From Cheiracanthium punctorium (Eukaryota > Arthropoda > Arachnida > Araneae > Cheiracanthiidae): a DNA stretch of 64,000 bases. The notes beneath the pieces are model-generated. The model saw only the letters and a program-made list of their open reading frames with translations. It was not told the DNA's origin and made no database searches. The stretch is from NCBI GenBank assembly GCA_038373885.1, contig JAWZYV010012360.1:1-64000 (forward strand). Direction: 5' to 3'. Below, one piece after another: positions 13,981-24,079 of this stretch (positions are counted from its first letter, which is position 1; each line of letters starts with the position of its first letter). The position numbers and the translations under genes are program-made.

Positions 13981-14501
13981 TCTATACTATTAAAATCTGT
14001 GCGCGTCTGTCTGTAACATCATCTCCTCCGAAACGGCTGGGAGTTGAATTTCGATCGAGGTGTCCCCGGATTCGAAAAATTCCGAGGAAGGTCTTCCGCT
14101 GAATCAAATTTCGAAATTCGAGTTAGTTTAGGAGATATTAATTGATAAAAAAAAACCGTCAAAATCGCCAATTTTTGCTCTCCGCAATTCTGCGATTGTA
14201 ACCCCTGTAGTCAAAAAAGGGAGAAAAAAGCATCGAGGTTGCCATGTTTGGCGAATTTAGTAAATGATTTAGACTTGAATTAAAAATAAAAGAAAAATCA
14301 TTTTTTTCTGTATAGAATATTTGCTAGGTTATTTTTTAATTAAAATATCATCTGCGTGGGAAATCAGAGCAGGAATTCAATGTTATTATGTGTAAAAGAA
14401 TAAGGATTTGGAGACTTCCGAAACTAAACCGTATATTTTATAGTTTGGCGAAAAATAAAATGGATGATATGGCATATTTTGAGAAAGTAGTAGGTTCTAC
14501 C

Positions 14502-14961
14502 CATGGCTCACTGGGATAAGTACAGGCTGTCCGAAAACCAGTTTCTCATATGGGATTTTGCGTACAAAAAAGTTTCGCTTCTTCGCCGATTTGTCGCTGT
14601 TACCTAACTGTGTCACTGTTGCCAACTCTGCCGGAGAAAAAGAATTGGGAAACTGGCAATTCTGAAGTATTTTGTAAATCGGAAATGAATGTCCAAATGT
14701 CTCAAAGAGCATTAGCAGGTAAGCATATTTCAGCAGAACAACCACGTAAACGCCAAAAAAATTTTACTTTTTTCTCAGCTTGAAAATATTGTTAGCCATT
14801 TGTGGATACTTTAAATTTTGATTTTAGGCATATTTTCTCCGGAAGAGTTGGCAACAGTGATACAGTTGGGTAACAGCGGCAAATCGGCGAAAAAGCGAAA
14901 ATTTACTCGTACGCAAAAACGGAGCTTTTCGGACAGCCTGTATTTATCTCACTGAGCCATG
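14502..14961. mobile_element. Foldback MITE with 8-bp target duplication (hAT- or P-like)
   Basis: A 460-bp element whose ends, CATGGCTCACTGGGATAAGT and the complement of TCTCACTGAGCCATG, are the tips of imperfect inverted arms about 145 bp long. The flanking 8-mer GTTCTACC is present at both sides (14,494-14,501 and 14,962-14,969). Helitron 2 near 20,050 has a single uninterrupted version of this site, so it gives the empty site. An 8-bp duplication fits hAT or P superfamily elements. The CATG start resembles P, but no transposase is present to decide. Confidence 0.9.
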
Positions 14962-16102
14962 GTTCTACCTATTTGCACAATTTTTGGGCTTGGCGCAATT
15001 TACTGCGAGCGAACCGAAATAGGTTTAGGTTTGTGTGTGTAGGTTTTATAAGAATACGGCGTTAAACTTTAATTTTCCATGCAGAAATAGTGCAATTATT
15101 AAGGCGATTTTAAGCGATCGATCTTTGAAATTTTCCCGAAATTAAGTAAATTGATTTAACTTGGGTGAATGCCACCAAATTTCAAAAGATATGAAATTCT
15201 TGCATTTGGTAAATTAGAATAAATAAAACACGTTATAGTTGATGATTTAAAATACTCCTATGCTACTTTTCAATTAAATGTCTGCATTAATTTTGGCGAT
15301 CGAGCCATACACAAATAACTATTTCCCATTTTGACTGCTGTTAAATCAGTGCTTAGAATGATTCTCTGAAAAAAAGAAAGAAAAATTCTCCCAAAATGGC
15401 TTATGTGGATGCCTTCTTTAGTACCTTTCTTAGAAAAATTGGCGATAAATATTCAAATGTAGTGTAACTCCGTGTTTAATAGTGTGTGTTTTTTGTCTTT
15501 GTATTGCTAATTCAATGGCACGATTGAGATGAGCCAGTGTTACGAGCAGATGGATAGATAATTTTTTAAAATCCCGCCAAACAGGGAATAGTAAAATAGG
15601 AATTCTGTATAAATACGAAAATTTTTCGAGATGAAAGAGAATGTTTTTAAGCCTGGTAAATATAGCTGGTATTGCCTATAAATTATTTTATTTACTGTGA
15701 AGTTTAATTTTCGATTCATTTTGGCTATTTGCCATCGACTATAGGCGTTAATTATGCCAATGTGGCAGTTCTAGCAAGCATAAATAAATTTCATATCATG
15801 TTCTAATTTTAATATTGCTACAGTTTCCTTAGTTACGGAATCCGTTGTTGCCACTCAAGCTGTTAAATTTAACAATTAAGTGAAAACATTCATTTCTACA
15901 GCTCTTGACTCGAAAAATGAAAACGCATTGGATATGACACAATTAGAACATTATCACAATCGCCACATCAATATTGCGAAATTCATTTTCAAGGTCTTTA
16001 AGAAATCCTGTATATTATGTCAAAGCCTCATGTCTTAATTCCGATTAGTTCGCAAGAAAATTGATTAATCAGTATAAACTGAAGCAATGAAACTTTATAA
16101 GC

Positions 16103-16126
16103 TTTTTTTTTTTTTTTTTTTTTTTT
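16103..16126. repeat. Poly(T) tract, 24 bases
   Basis: A pure T run. It could be the A-tail of a reverse-oriented retroposon, but no retroposon body could be recognised to its right. Confidence 0.8.
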
Positions 16127-16410
16127 GAAACAAGGAAAATGCAAATTGACGTCTTTGGTGTAGAAGTACCGATAGGGAGAGCTACATAATTCAGTAACGG
16201 TAATGGAGAATGATAATTGAATATGCGCATGCACAAAGACCCAAAAATCAAGAGAGATGCATTGAAAAGTCGGGAATATGAAATGAAAATAAAAAAATTA
16301 ATCAAATGATACGAGATATATATTGAGTAATAATACGAGAATGACATTATTACAATCATGTGTACAAAAAAGGTCCCAATTGCTTATAATATTCCCCTAG
16401 TAATGACTTA

Positions 16411-16690
16411 GTCCGACTAGTGGCCGAGCGCTTAGCGCTCTGAACTGGGAGACGAAAGGTTTCTGGTTCAAAACAGATCGCGTCCGCCGACCTAACCGTT
16501 CGGAGTTTTCCTGTATTCCGTTCGGAAAATAAAACAGTACTCGCAACATGCATATGTTAGGAAACATATATGGCTGGTTTCCTCCAAAACGTAGCATAAA
16601 TACCAGTTAAGATCCCTTCAAAAGACACCCACGGAGGACACACCCGCCCCTTGACCTAGATCCCATGCGTGGAGACTAGAAGCAGGATAG
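16411..16690 (+). mobile_element. tRNA-related SINE-like sequence inside Helitron 1
   Basis: The head resembles a Ser/Leu-type tRNA: TAGTGGCCGAGCGCTTAGCG as A-box region (16,419-16,438) and CTGGTTCAAAACAGATCG as B-box region (16,463-16,480). A GC-richer body follows (about 16,490-16,690) that does not look like the rest of the Helitron. Helitron 2 has unrelated DNA in this interval. The right end and target duplication are not clear, so the end given is approximate. A decayed tRNA pseudogene is the alternative. Confidence 0.55.
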
Positions 16691-17479
16691 TCTCCAGATA
16701 TGTAGAGAGTTCAATTGAACACCCAGCGTTGTGTGCAACTTATAGAAGCAGTTCTACGATACCGGATCCATCGAGAAAAAGAGTGGGCAAGGTCATTCGA
16801 GAGAAGCTGCTTCTTTTTTGATCGCCAGTGACACTGACGTAGTTTTTGTGCAATCCTGTTGCAGTCATCTCAGATTTGCACTCATGGCGTCAACGTTTCA
16901 TCACAATTTAAATAATTTTTTACTTTTGTAGATTCCGCATCAATGGGTTTAATTCTAATTATATGTGTAAGGAAAATGTTCTTTTCCCACTGTGCGGAGA
17001 ACGGGTACCCCGCTAGTCTATACTATTAAAATCTGTGCGCGTCTGTCTGTGTGTCTGTGTGTCTGTAACATCATCTCCTCCTAAACGGCTGGGAGTTGAG
17101 TTTCGAAGGAGGTATCCACGAATTCGGAAAATTTCGAGAAAGAACCTCCGTTAATTTAAATTTCGAAATTGGAATTAGTTTAGGAGATATTGATAAAAAA
17201 CCCCATCAAAAACGCTAATTTTTGCTCTCCGCAATTCCGTGATTGTAACCCCTGTAGTCAAAAAAGTGAGAAATAAGCATCGAGGTTGCCATGTTTGGCT
17301 ATTTTATTAAATTACTAGCTGAAGTACCCGTTCTTCGCACGGGAATGAATGGACTTTTTGATATTACGATTTGTGGTGATTACTATTCATTGTAATAAAC
17401 AGATATAGCAAAGTGGATATCGCGTTATATTGTGTCCAATAATCATGCATACCGAATTGCAAGGCAATCGTTTGTACGG

Positions 17480-18480
17480 TGCAGAAGGCCATGCGGCGTA
17501 GCGCAATCTAGTGGCGAGTTTTAGCAAAACGGATACGGCGAAAATATTTTTCGCATTCAGATATCGATGTATACGAATTTTCATGACTATCGGCTGGACA
17601 GTCCTGAAGTTCATGTGTTGACGCGACATCGAGTGGCAAGTTATAGGAAAATGCATAGCGCCAAACTCTTCCCCGTGTTCAAATATCTATGTATACCTAT
17701 TTTCATAGCAATCATTTGCACAGTCAAGAAGTGATACACTGCAGGGCCATCTAGTGGTTCAATAAAGTAATGATTTGCTACAGCGCCGTCAAGTGGCAAG
17801 TTATAGGAAAATGGATAACGCCAAAATATTCTCATTGTTCAAATAGCAATGTATACTGATTTTCATAGCGACCGTGTTCAACTATCTATGTATACCAATT
17901 TTCATAACGATCATTTGCACAGTCAAGAAGTGATACACTGCAGGGCCATCTAGTAGTTAATTAAAGTAATGATTTGCTACAGCGCCGTCAAGTGGCGAGT
18001 TATAGCAAAATGGATAACGGCAAAATATTCTCATTGTTCAAATAGCTATGTATACTGATTTTCATAGCGACCATTTGAATGGTCAAGAATTTGGCCTGCT
18101 GCAGCGTCATCTAGTGGCGAGTTAAAATAATAATGCATTGCAGTGTCATCTAGTGGTGAGTAACATCAAAAGGAACGCAGTTAGAATATATTCTTCGTGC
18201 TCAAATGTGAAAGTATAAAAAATTTTATGCCGAGCGGTCGAACGGTATAGAAGTTGATGCTTTGCAGCGCCATTTAGCGGCAAGTTACAGCAAAATGGAT
18301 AGTGAAAAATATTCTCCGTGCTCTAATATTCGCGTGTATCAAATTTCATCGAAATCGGTTGGACGATATTCGCATAGCAAACGGCTAAACGGAATAGAAT
18401 TCAACGTTGTGCTGCGGCACCAAGTGGCAAGTTAAGGAAAACGGATAGCATAAAAACTTTCTCCATCATAAAAGACTTAG
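17480..18480. repeat. Degenerate ~100-bp minisatellite with CATCTAGTGG cores
   Basis: Units share an order of short blocks: a GCGCCATCTAGTGGCGAG-like core, then TTATAGCAAAATGGATAACG, then ATATTCTCATTGTTCAAATA, then a GTATACTGATTTTCATAGCG-like block. At least seven units can be followed, with substitutions in the core. The same array occurs in Helitron 4 (24,240-25,010), so it is part of the Helitron subfamily. Confidence 0.8.
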
Positions 18481-19280
18481 GTGAACCAAATTTCATCGTG
18501 CAACTGTGCTCAACGGTGCTGGAGTTTTTCAACCTCATAAACACATGCCAACATTCATTTTTATTTATAACCAGTGTTATTATATATACCAGTCTCAAAT
18601 AAAATCCAGTTTCAAATCTAAGCCTTGCCAAAGTGCCAACATACGCCATTTTGCAAGCGTTTTTTCAGGGAATCATTCGAAGCATTGACTTAGCAGCAAT
18701 CAATATGGGAAATGGTCCGACCGCCAAAGAGTAGCACACATTTATTTGAAAAATGGAATCCCTTAATACAGCCGAATTTTTTTAAATTATCAACTATAAC
18801 GTGTTTTATTCATCGTTACTCCGATGTACTAAATGAGAAGATTTCAATTTTCTGAAATTTGGCGGAATTCCCCCAACTTAAATCAATGTACTCAATTGGC
18901 GAGAATTCTGAAGTTAGATCGCTTGAAATCCCTTAATAACTGCATTATTTCTTCACGGATCATTAAAATTTAACGCTTATTCTAATAAAACCTTTGCACT
19001 TGTTTTCAAAAATTGCGCCAAGCCGAAAGCTGTGAAACCGTTAGAACTCACTTACTCAAAATCCATATTTCAGCCATTTTATTTTTTCGCCAAACTAAAA
19101 AAATTTACACATTAGCCTCGGAAATCTTCAATTCTTATTGTTTTGCGTGTAAAGCATTACATTCCTGCTCCGATTTCCCATGCACACGGTATTATAATTT
19201 TTTTAAAAAATAACCTTACGAATATAAACTAACAAAAAAAAATCATTATTACTCTTTATTTTTACTTTGAGACTTTAAAA

Positions 19281-19766
19281 CATTTTATTCGGCAAAATCG
19301 CCACACATGGCTACCACGATCCTTATTTCACACTTTTTTCACTACAGGGGTTACAATTACGGAAAGCTTTTTGCGTGAAGAGCATAAAAAAATCTCTTAA
19401 ATTCCGGGAACGGGTGGACTTTCAAAGTTTTAAAGAGGACTATGATTTATTCTATATTATTTTACATATCTGTGCTAAATTTCAGGCCGATAGGTCCATT
19501 TTTGTGGATTTGTATACGAACGACATTTTATTCGGCAAAATCGCCACACATGGCAACCACGATCCTTATTTCACACTTTTTTCACTACAGGGGTTACAAT
19601 TACGGAAAGATTTTTGCGTGAAGAGCATAAAAAATCTCTTAAATTCCGGGAACGGGTGGACTTTCAAAGTTTTAAAGAGGACTATGATTTATTCTATATT
19701 ATTTTACATATCTGTGCTAAATTTCAGGCCGATAGGTCCATTTTTGTGGATTTGTATACGAATCAA
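19281..19766. repeat. 243-bp direct tandem duplication in Helitron 3
   Basis: CATTTTATTCGGCAAAATCG starts at 19,281 and again at 19,524, and the following ~240 bases are nearly identical. Helitron 4 has the unit once (about 25,860-26,090), so the duplication is specific to this copy. Confidence 0.9.
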
Positions 19767-21694
19767 ATCCACAAACAAACAAACAAAAAAAAAACAGAAT
19801 TTCATTTTTATTTATAAGATTTAGACTCCTGCAGTAAAAATAAAAGAATAATGATTTTTTTATGTTTAGATTATTTACAAAGTTATTTTTTAATTAAAAT
19901 ATTGCGTTCATGTTAAATCAGAACTGGAATTCAATGTTTTTTATGTGTAAAAGAATAAGGGATTGAGAGATTTCCGAGACTAATATGTATATTTTTTAGT
20001 TTCGCCGAAAAAAAATGGCTCATTTGGCGATTTTGAGAAAGTAGTAGGTTCTACCGATTTGTACAGTTTTGGGCTTGGCGCAAATTACTGAGAGCGTAAC
20101 GAAATAGTATTTTTAATAACAAGTATAAGTTTTACGGCACTATACTTCGATTTTTCATATAGAAATAATGCAGTTATTAAGGCGATTTTAACCGATCTAT
20201 AGAATTTTCACGAAATTAAGTAAACTGATTTAAGTTAGAGGAATTCCGCCAAATTTCAGAAAATTGAAATTCTGGCATTTTGTACATGGTAGTTAACGGT
20301 GATTAAAACCCGTTATAGTTAATAATAATTGATATAACTGCTACTTATCAATAATATTCCTGCATTAAATTTTGGCGATGGAACCATATAAATGATATAC
20401 ATATTTCCCATTTTGATTGCTGTTAAATCAATGCTTCGAATGATTCCCTGAAAACAAAAAAATCTTGCAAAATGTTGGCATTTGGCGATCGAAGTACTGT
20501 GTAATAAATAATTGATTCTTTTTTGTTAAAGCCTGCTACGGAAGTTTCTTTTACTAGAAGCTGTTAGAAAGGCGTAAATTAATACTGTCTAATATATTTT
20601 TTGTTTTACGAATTGAAATGTTTGTTGATTCCTACTTTAGTACATTTCTTAGCAAAGTTGGCGAAAAATATTCAAATGTAGTGCAACTCTGTACATATTA
20701 TTAATTCCATTCCACAATTGAGATGAGCCGATGTCACCGTATGCATAGATATTTTTTTTAATTCCGCCAAACAGAGTATTGCGTATTGCCTTTAGTGTCA
20801 AGTTTAATTTGTGGTTTGAACTATTTGCCATCGACTGGCGGTGTTAATTCCGCCAATATGGCAGTTCTATCAAAGTAAACATGAATAACTCATTTCATGT
20901 TCTATTTTTAACATCGCTATAGTTTCCGTAGCAACGGAATCCATTGTTGCCACTTAAGTTGTTAAATTTTACAATTAAGTGAAACCACTCATTTCTACTG
21001 CTTTTAAGAATCGAAAAAGTGAAAACGCATCAATTGTGAAACAAATAGAACTGTAACAGACTTGCACCTTTAAAATAATCGATGTTTTTATTTAATTCTA
21101 CATACCTTTAATTTTATTTCCTTCGAGTGTGGATGTCATTTTTTACGTCATTTTTGCTGTTTTGCTGGCAGATTATCCGGAGCAGCACATACCCTCTAAT
21201 GTATTTGCTCCTCCGGAAGCAAGAGCTTATGTCCGGCGCGTATTTGTGTAACCCCATTGTGTTAATCAGAATTTTCTGGTGTCGCATTTTTTAGACCATT
21301 ATTTTACCGCGGAGATTCCGATCCTGAAGTATATTGATTAAGCAAGAGTAGCCAGAAAATTTTCATGGGAATGTTACGACTACTGCAACTCACATATATG
21401 TACACGTGTGTGCTATAAGGGAGTGAAGAATATGCATTTTGTATGGCAAAAAACTCCGCTTGGGGGGGTTGTGACTCCATATCCCTTCCTTGGCTACGCC
21501 ACTGTACGCAAGCATAAGTTGTCGCGTCATGAAAAACCGTCATAGATGGCAAACTCCGAAGTTGTTCTGAGGGTTATACAAAATTAAAAATTTTTCTTTT
21601 AATAAATTTTACTTTTGATACAGTTCGGATATTTGGTTTTAATACATTTCGGCCACCAAGGTGAGATGAAATATTACTAAATACTATGCAACTA

Positions 21695-22361
21695 CAGTAG
21701 ATTCCCTAACACGGTAGATACGCTCCGTGTTATACGAATCCGTGTTAAAGTAATTAAAAAACTTTGTAAAAAACACACATAAGAAGTAAAAGGAAAGAGG
21801 ATACGCGTTTCGTTCAAAAATTGTTTTGAACTTCTTCAGTCCAAGCCCTTCGTCGTAAAGAACACAGGGAACTGAAAAGAGAAAAACAAGCAAGATGTGA
21901 TTCTCTTTTCAGTTCCCTGTGTTCTTTACGACGAAGGGCTTGGACTGAAGAAGTTCAAAACAATTTTTGAACGAAACGCGTATCCTCTTTCCTTTTACTT
22001 CTTATGTGTGTTTTTTACAAAGTTTTTTAATTACTTTATCGTTTAACACCAGTATTTTGAGTGTTTTTTCAGACGAATCCGTGTTGTACGGATCCTGCGC
22101 TTTACTCCACCTGGAGTGCGAACTGCGCGGTATAATCGCGGCAAAACTTATTCGCGCTCCGTAAAAATGCAATGATGTTTCCTGTTGCCATTCAAAAGGA
22201 ATGTTAATTACAGGAGCTAAGGCGTCATAATATCAGAACATATATCTCATTTCACCGTGCTGTACGAGTCTCTTTTAACGTGTTACACGAAAACGATCGT
22301 AAAGTTTTCGTCGTGTTCTAAGAATTCGTGTTGTAGACCCATGTTATAAAGGGGTCAACTG
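21695..22361. mobile_element. pogo/Tigger-like non-autonomous element
   Basis: The left end reads CAGTAGATTCCCTAACACGG and the right end, reversed, CAGTTGACCCCTTTATAACA. Both start CAGT and share a spaced CC..TAACA pattern, the style of pogo/Tigger (Tc1/mariner superfamily) ends. TA precedes the left end; the right flank is TG, so the TA duplication is incomplete. Variants of the string CGTGTTATACGAATCCGTGT recur near both ends as subterminal repeats. No transposase is encoded. Its centre is occupied by a perfect inverted repeat (separate entry). Confidence 0.65.
21746..22038. repeat. Perfect 138-bp inverted repeat with 17-base spacer
   Basis: Arms at 21,746-21,883 and 21,901-22,038 are exact reverse complements over all 138 bases; the spacer is AAACAAGCAAGATGTGA. 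Transcription of either strand would give a long perfect hairpin. Perfect identity contrasts with the degraded ends of the element around it, so the arms arose recently or are kept identical by gene conversion. An assembly or sequencing fold-back artefact is also possible. Confidence 0.95.
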
Positions 22362-23129
22362 TGATCTGTAAAAAATGAAAAATGAAATTAGTTATTTATT
22401 TAGCGCGAACTGACAGTGAGATAAACGTCACTTTTATGTAACAAGTGTGATACTGCATTAAGAGTTCAATAAGGATAATAAGTTTTTTCTCAGAAGTTAC
22501 ATCACGAACGTTTTCATTTACAAAAGCGACATGATTTTCACCGAAGCAGAGTACATTTTTGGCTTTTAAACGTAAATGATGCATCCATTGTTTCATGTAG
22601 GTTTTTTAATTTAGGTAAAATTTAATAAAGTCGTGTGTAACATAACTGCCCTTATGAATTCTCCACTCTTTGAAAAATGCAAGATAAAATTGTTGTCAAC
22701 ATCATGTAATGTTATTTATGTGGTATATACTATATATTAATGTTATAAATTAAACCTCAGAAAGAGAATTATATGATGTAGAAATCGGGCATTTTTCGAA
22801 AGAGAAAAGTTTTGTCTGTATACCAGAAAGTTCTTTCTATTTTGATCGCCAGTCACATTGACGTAGTTTTTGTGTCATGTTGCAATCGTCTAAAATTTGC
22901 ACTCATGGCGTTAACTTTTTGTCACGATTCAAGTATTTTTTCACGTTTTGAGATTCCGAATTACTGGGTTTAATTCGAATTATATATGTTTAAGGAAAAT
23001 ATGCGTTTCCCACCGTGCGGAGAACGGGTACGCAGCTAGTATTTATTAAAATTTGATGTACTATTTTAATCCAAGAATGTATTATTTAAACTAACATTTC
23101 AAATACACATTCACAGTCCAGTCATATTG

Positions 23130-23800
23130 ATGTGACCACCTTTGAAAAGGCAGAATAACCACCTTTCTTACAGAAGACCGCTGCGATACGTGTAGGGTGA
23201 GAGTCAATTATGTTCTTGAAGTTGCACCCTGTGGTATGTTGAGCTATGGCGTTGCCAACTGCGCTAGGTTACGTGGTTGAGGATCCATGGCGCGAACATC
23301 CCAATTGAATTGAGGGTATTTGCACTCAGACGTATGACCCAATATGGTGCATAATAGAGCACCGTTACATGTCCGATGGAGCACAAAACGTGATTCATCG
23401 GAAAAAAAAATACATGTCGCCTCTCAGTTTACGTCCAGTTTCGGTACTGGCGTACGAAATCCAGCCTTCGCCACAGATGAACAGCAGTCAGCATAGGTGC
23501 ATTTACCAGGCTTCAGGTACGGAGGTCATACGCAGCAACTTTGGCTAAACCGCCGTTGGGAAAACACTGTTGGTAGTTTCTTGGTTCATCTGGGCGGTCA
23601 GTTGTCCAACGATCGCACGTCTAATCGGCCGAACGCATCTGCGCAGCCGTCGTTCACTTCTGTCATCTGTGGCCTGTGGTGCACCACTTATGCCACGTTG
23701 TTGACATAGGATAGTACCATTTTACCAGGCACGGTTCTTTACTTACTTTTTCCACGGCGGCATGCGAGCAATTTAGATAATTAGCCGTTTTGGATTAGTT
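23130..23800 (-). pseudogene. Degenerate Tc1-like transposase
   Basis: On the minus strand, fragments in several frames follow the order of a Tc1-type transposase: a SERRLRRCVRPIRRAIVGQL helix-turn-helix-like stretch near 23,620, then FFSDESRFVLHRTCNGALL near 23,400, the block around the second catalytic Asp. Stops and frame changes occur throughout. The C-terminal part after the DESRF block is weaker. The sequence at 23,115-23,145 (CCAGTCATATTGATGTGACC) may be one terminal repeat. The element lies between Helitron 2 and Helitron 4 and cannot make protein. Confidence 0.6.
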
Positions 23801-24079
23801 TCCACTCTTAGATCGAAAGCTAATGATAATGCCCTTTTGGACGTAGGATAAATTGATAGGAATTGAGATTCTAAGGTGGTTGATTAAAAAACTGTAATGA
23901 ATTATCAGATAATCTTTAAATTAAAAGTTTTTGGACTTAGTTATTTTATTTAAAAAAATATTTTAATTTTAGTACAAAAACGTATCACGCCTATTAAAGT
24001 AAATTCTTTGTTATAAAAAATCTGAAATAATTACTTTTAGATTAAACCTCACTTATTATGAATACAGTTTATAAGTAAA

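Larger units (their letters stand above)
13981..17016 (+). mobile_element. Helitron 1 (non-autonomous), first of a tandem pair
   Basis: Helitrons start with TC, end with CTRR after a short hairpin, and insert between A and T without target duplication. Here the left end is A|TCTATACTATTAAAATCTG (13,981) and the right end is a GTGCGGAGAACGGGTACC block closing in CTAG at 17,016. Helitron 2 starts on the next base. The two share their 5' start, a block around 14,460-15,100 / 20,030-20,200, and the last ~220 bp. No Rep/helicase ORF is visible in either, so both are non-autonomous. This copy carries a foldback MITE (14,502-14,961), a SINE-like piece (~16,411-16,690) and a 24-base T run. The hairpin stem is partly decayed compared with Helitron 2. 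Confidence 0.85.
17315..19819 (-). mobile_element. Helitron 3 (reverse orientation), nested in Helitron 2
   Basis: On the minus strand it starts TCTTATAAATAAAAATG (from 19,819) and ends in the hairpin CCCGTGCGAAGAACGGG, then TACTTCAGCTAG (17,315). The host bases are A (17,314) and T (19,820). Helitron 1 gives the empty site near 14,275, where the same flanks are continuous. Its 3' end is nearly that of Helitrons 1 and 2, but its 5' end is different, so it is another subfamily using the same terminator. It carries a ~100-bp minisatellite (17,480-18,480) and a 243-bp direct duplication. No Rep/helicase is present; the 149-codon ORF at 19,375-19,824 is just the duplicated segment read through. 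Confidence 0.88.
17017..23038 (+). mobile_element. Helitron 2 (non-autonomous), interrupted by a third Helitron
   Basis: It begins TCTATACTATTAAAATCTGT directly after the CTAG end of Helitron 1. It ends at the hairpin CACCGTGCGGAGAACGGGTA followed by GCAGCTAG (23,038). The next base is T, so the Helitron 1+2 block occupies one A(13,980)|T(23,039) target. Its body is split by a reverse Helitron at 17,315-19,819; without that it is about 3.5 kb. It also holds the pogo/Tigger-like element at 21,695-22,361. Between about 21,060 and 22,810 it does not match Helitron 1. That interval includes a short GC-richer patch near 21,170-21,260 that I cannot name. Confidence 0.85.

Noticed and set aside
16411..16485. 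Possible Ser/Leu tRNA gene
   Set aside because: The B box is degenerate (GGTTCAAAACAG), and the acceptor stem does not pair; treated as a SINE-like remnant.
17480..18480. CRISPR-like spaced repeats
   Set aside because: Units are degenerate, spacers are themselves repeated, and the context is a eukaryotic Helitron minisatellite.
19375..19824. 149-codon frame with an internal repeat
   Set aside because: The repeated protein segment is the by-product of the 243-bp DNA duplication in Helitron 3; Helitron 4 breaks the frame and no domain is visible.
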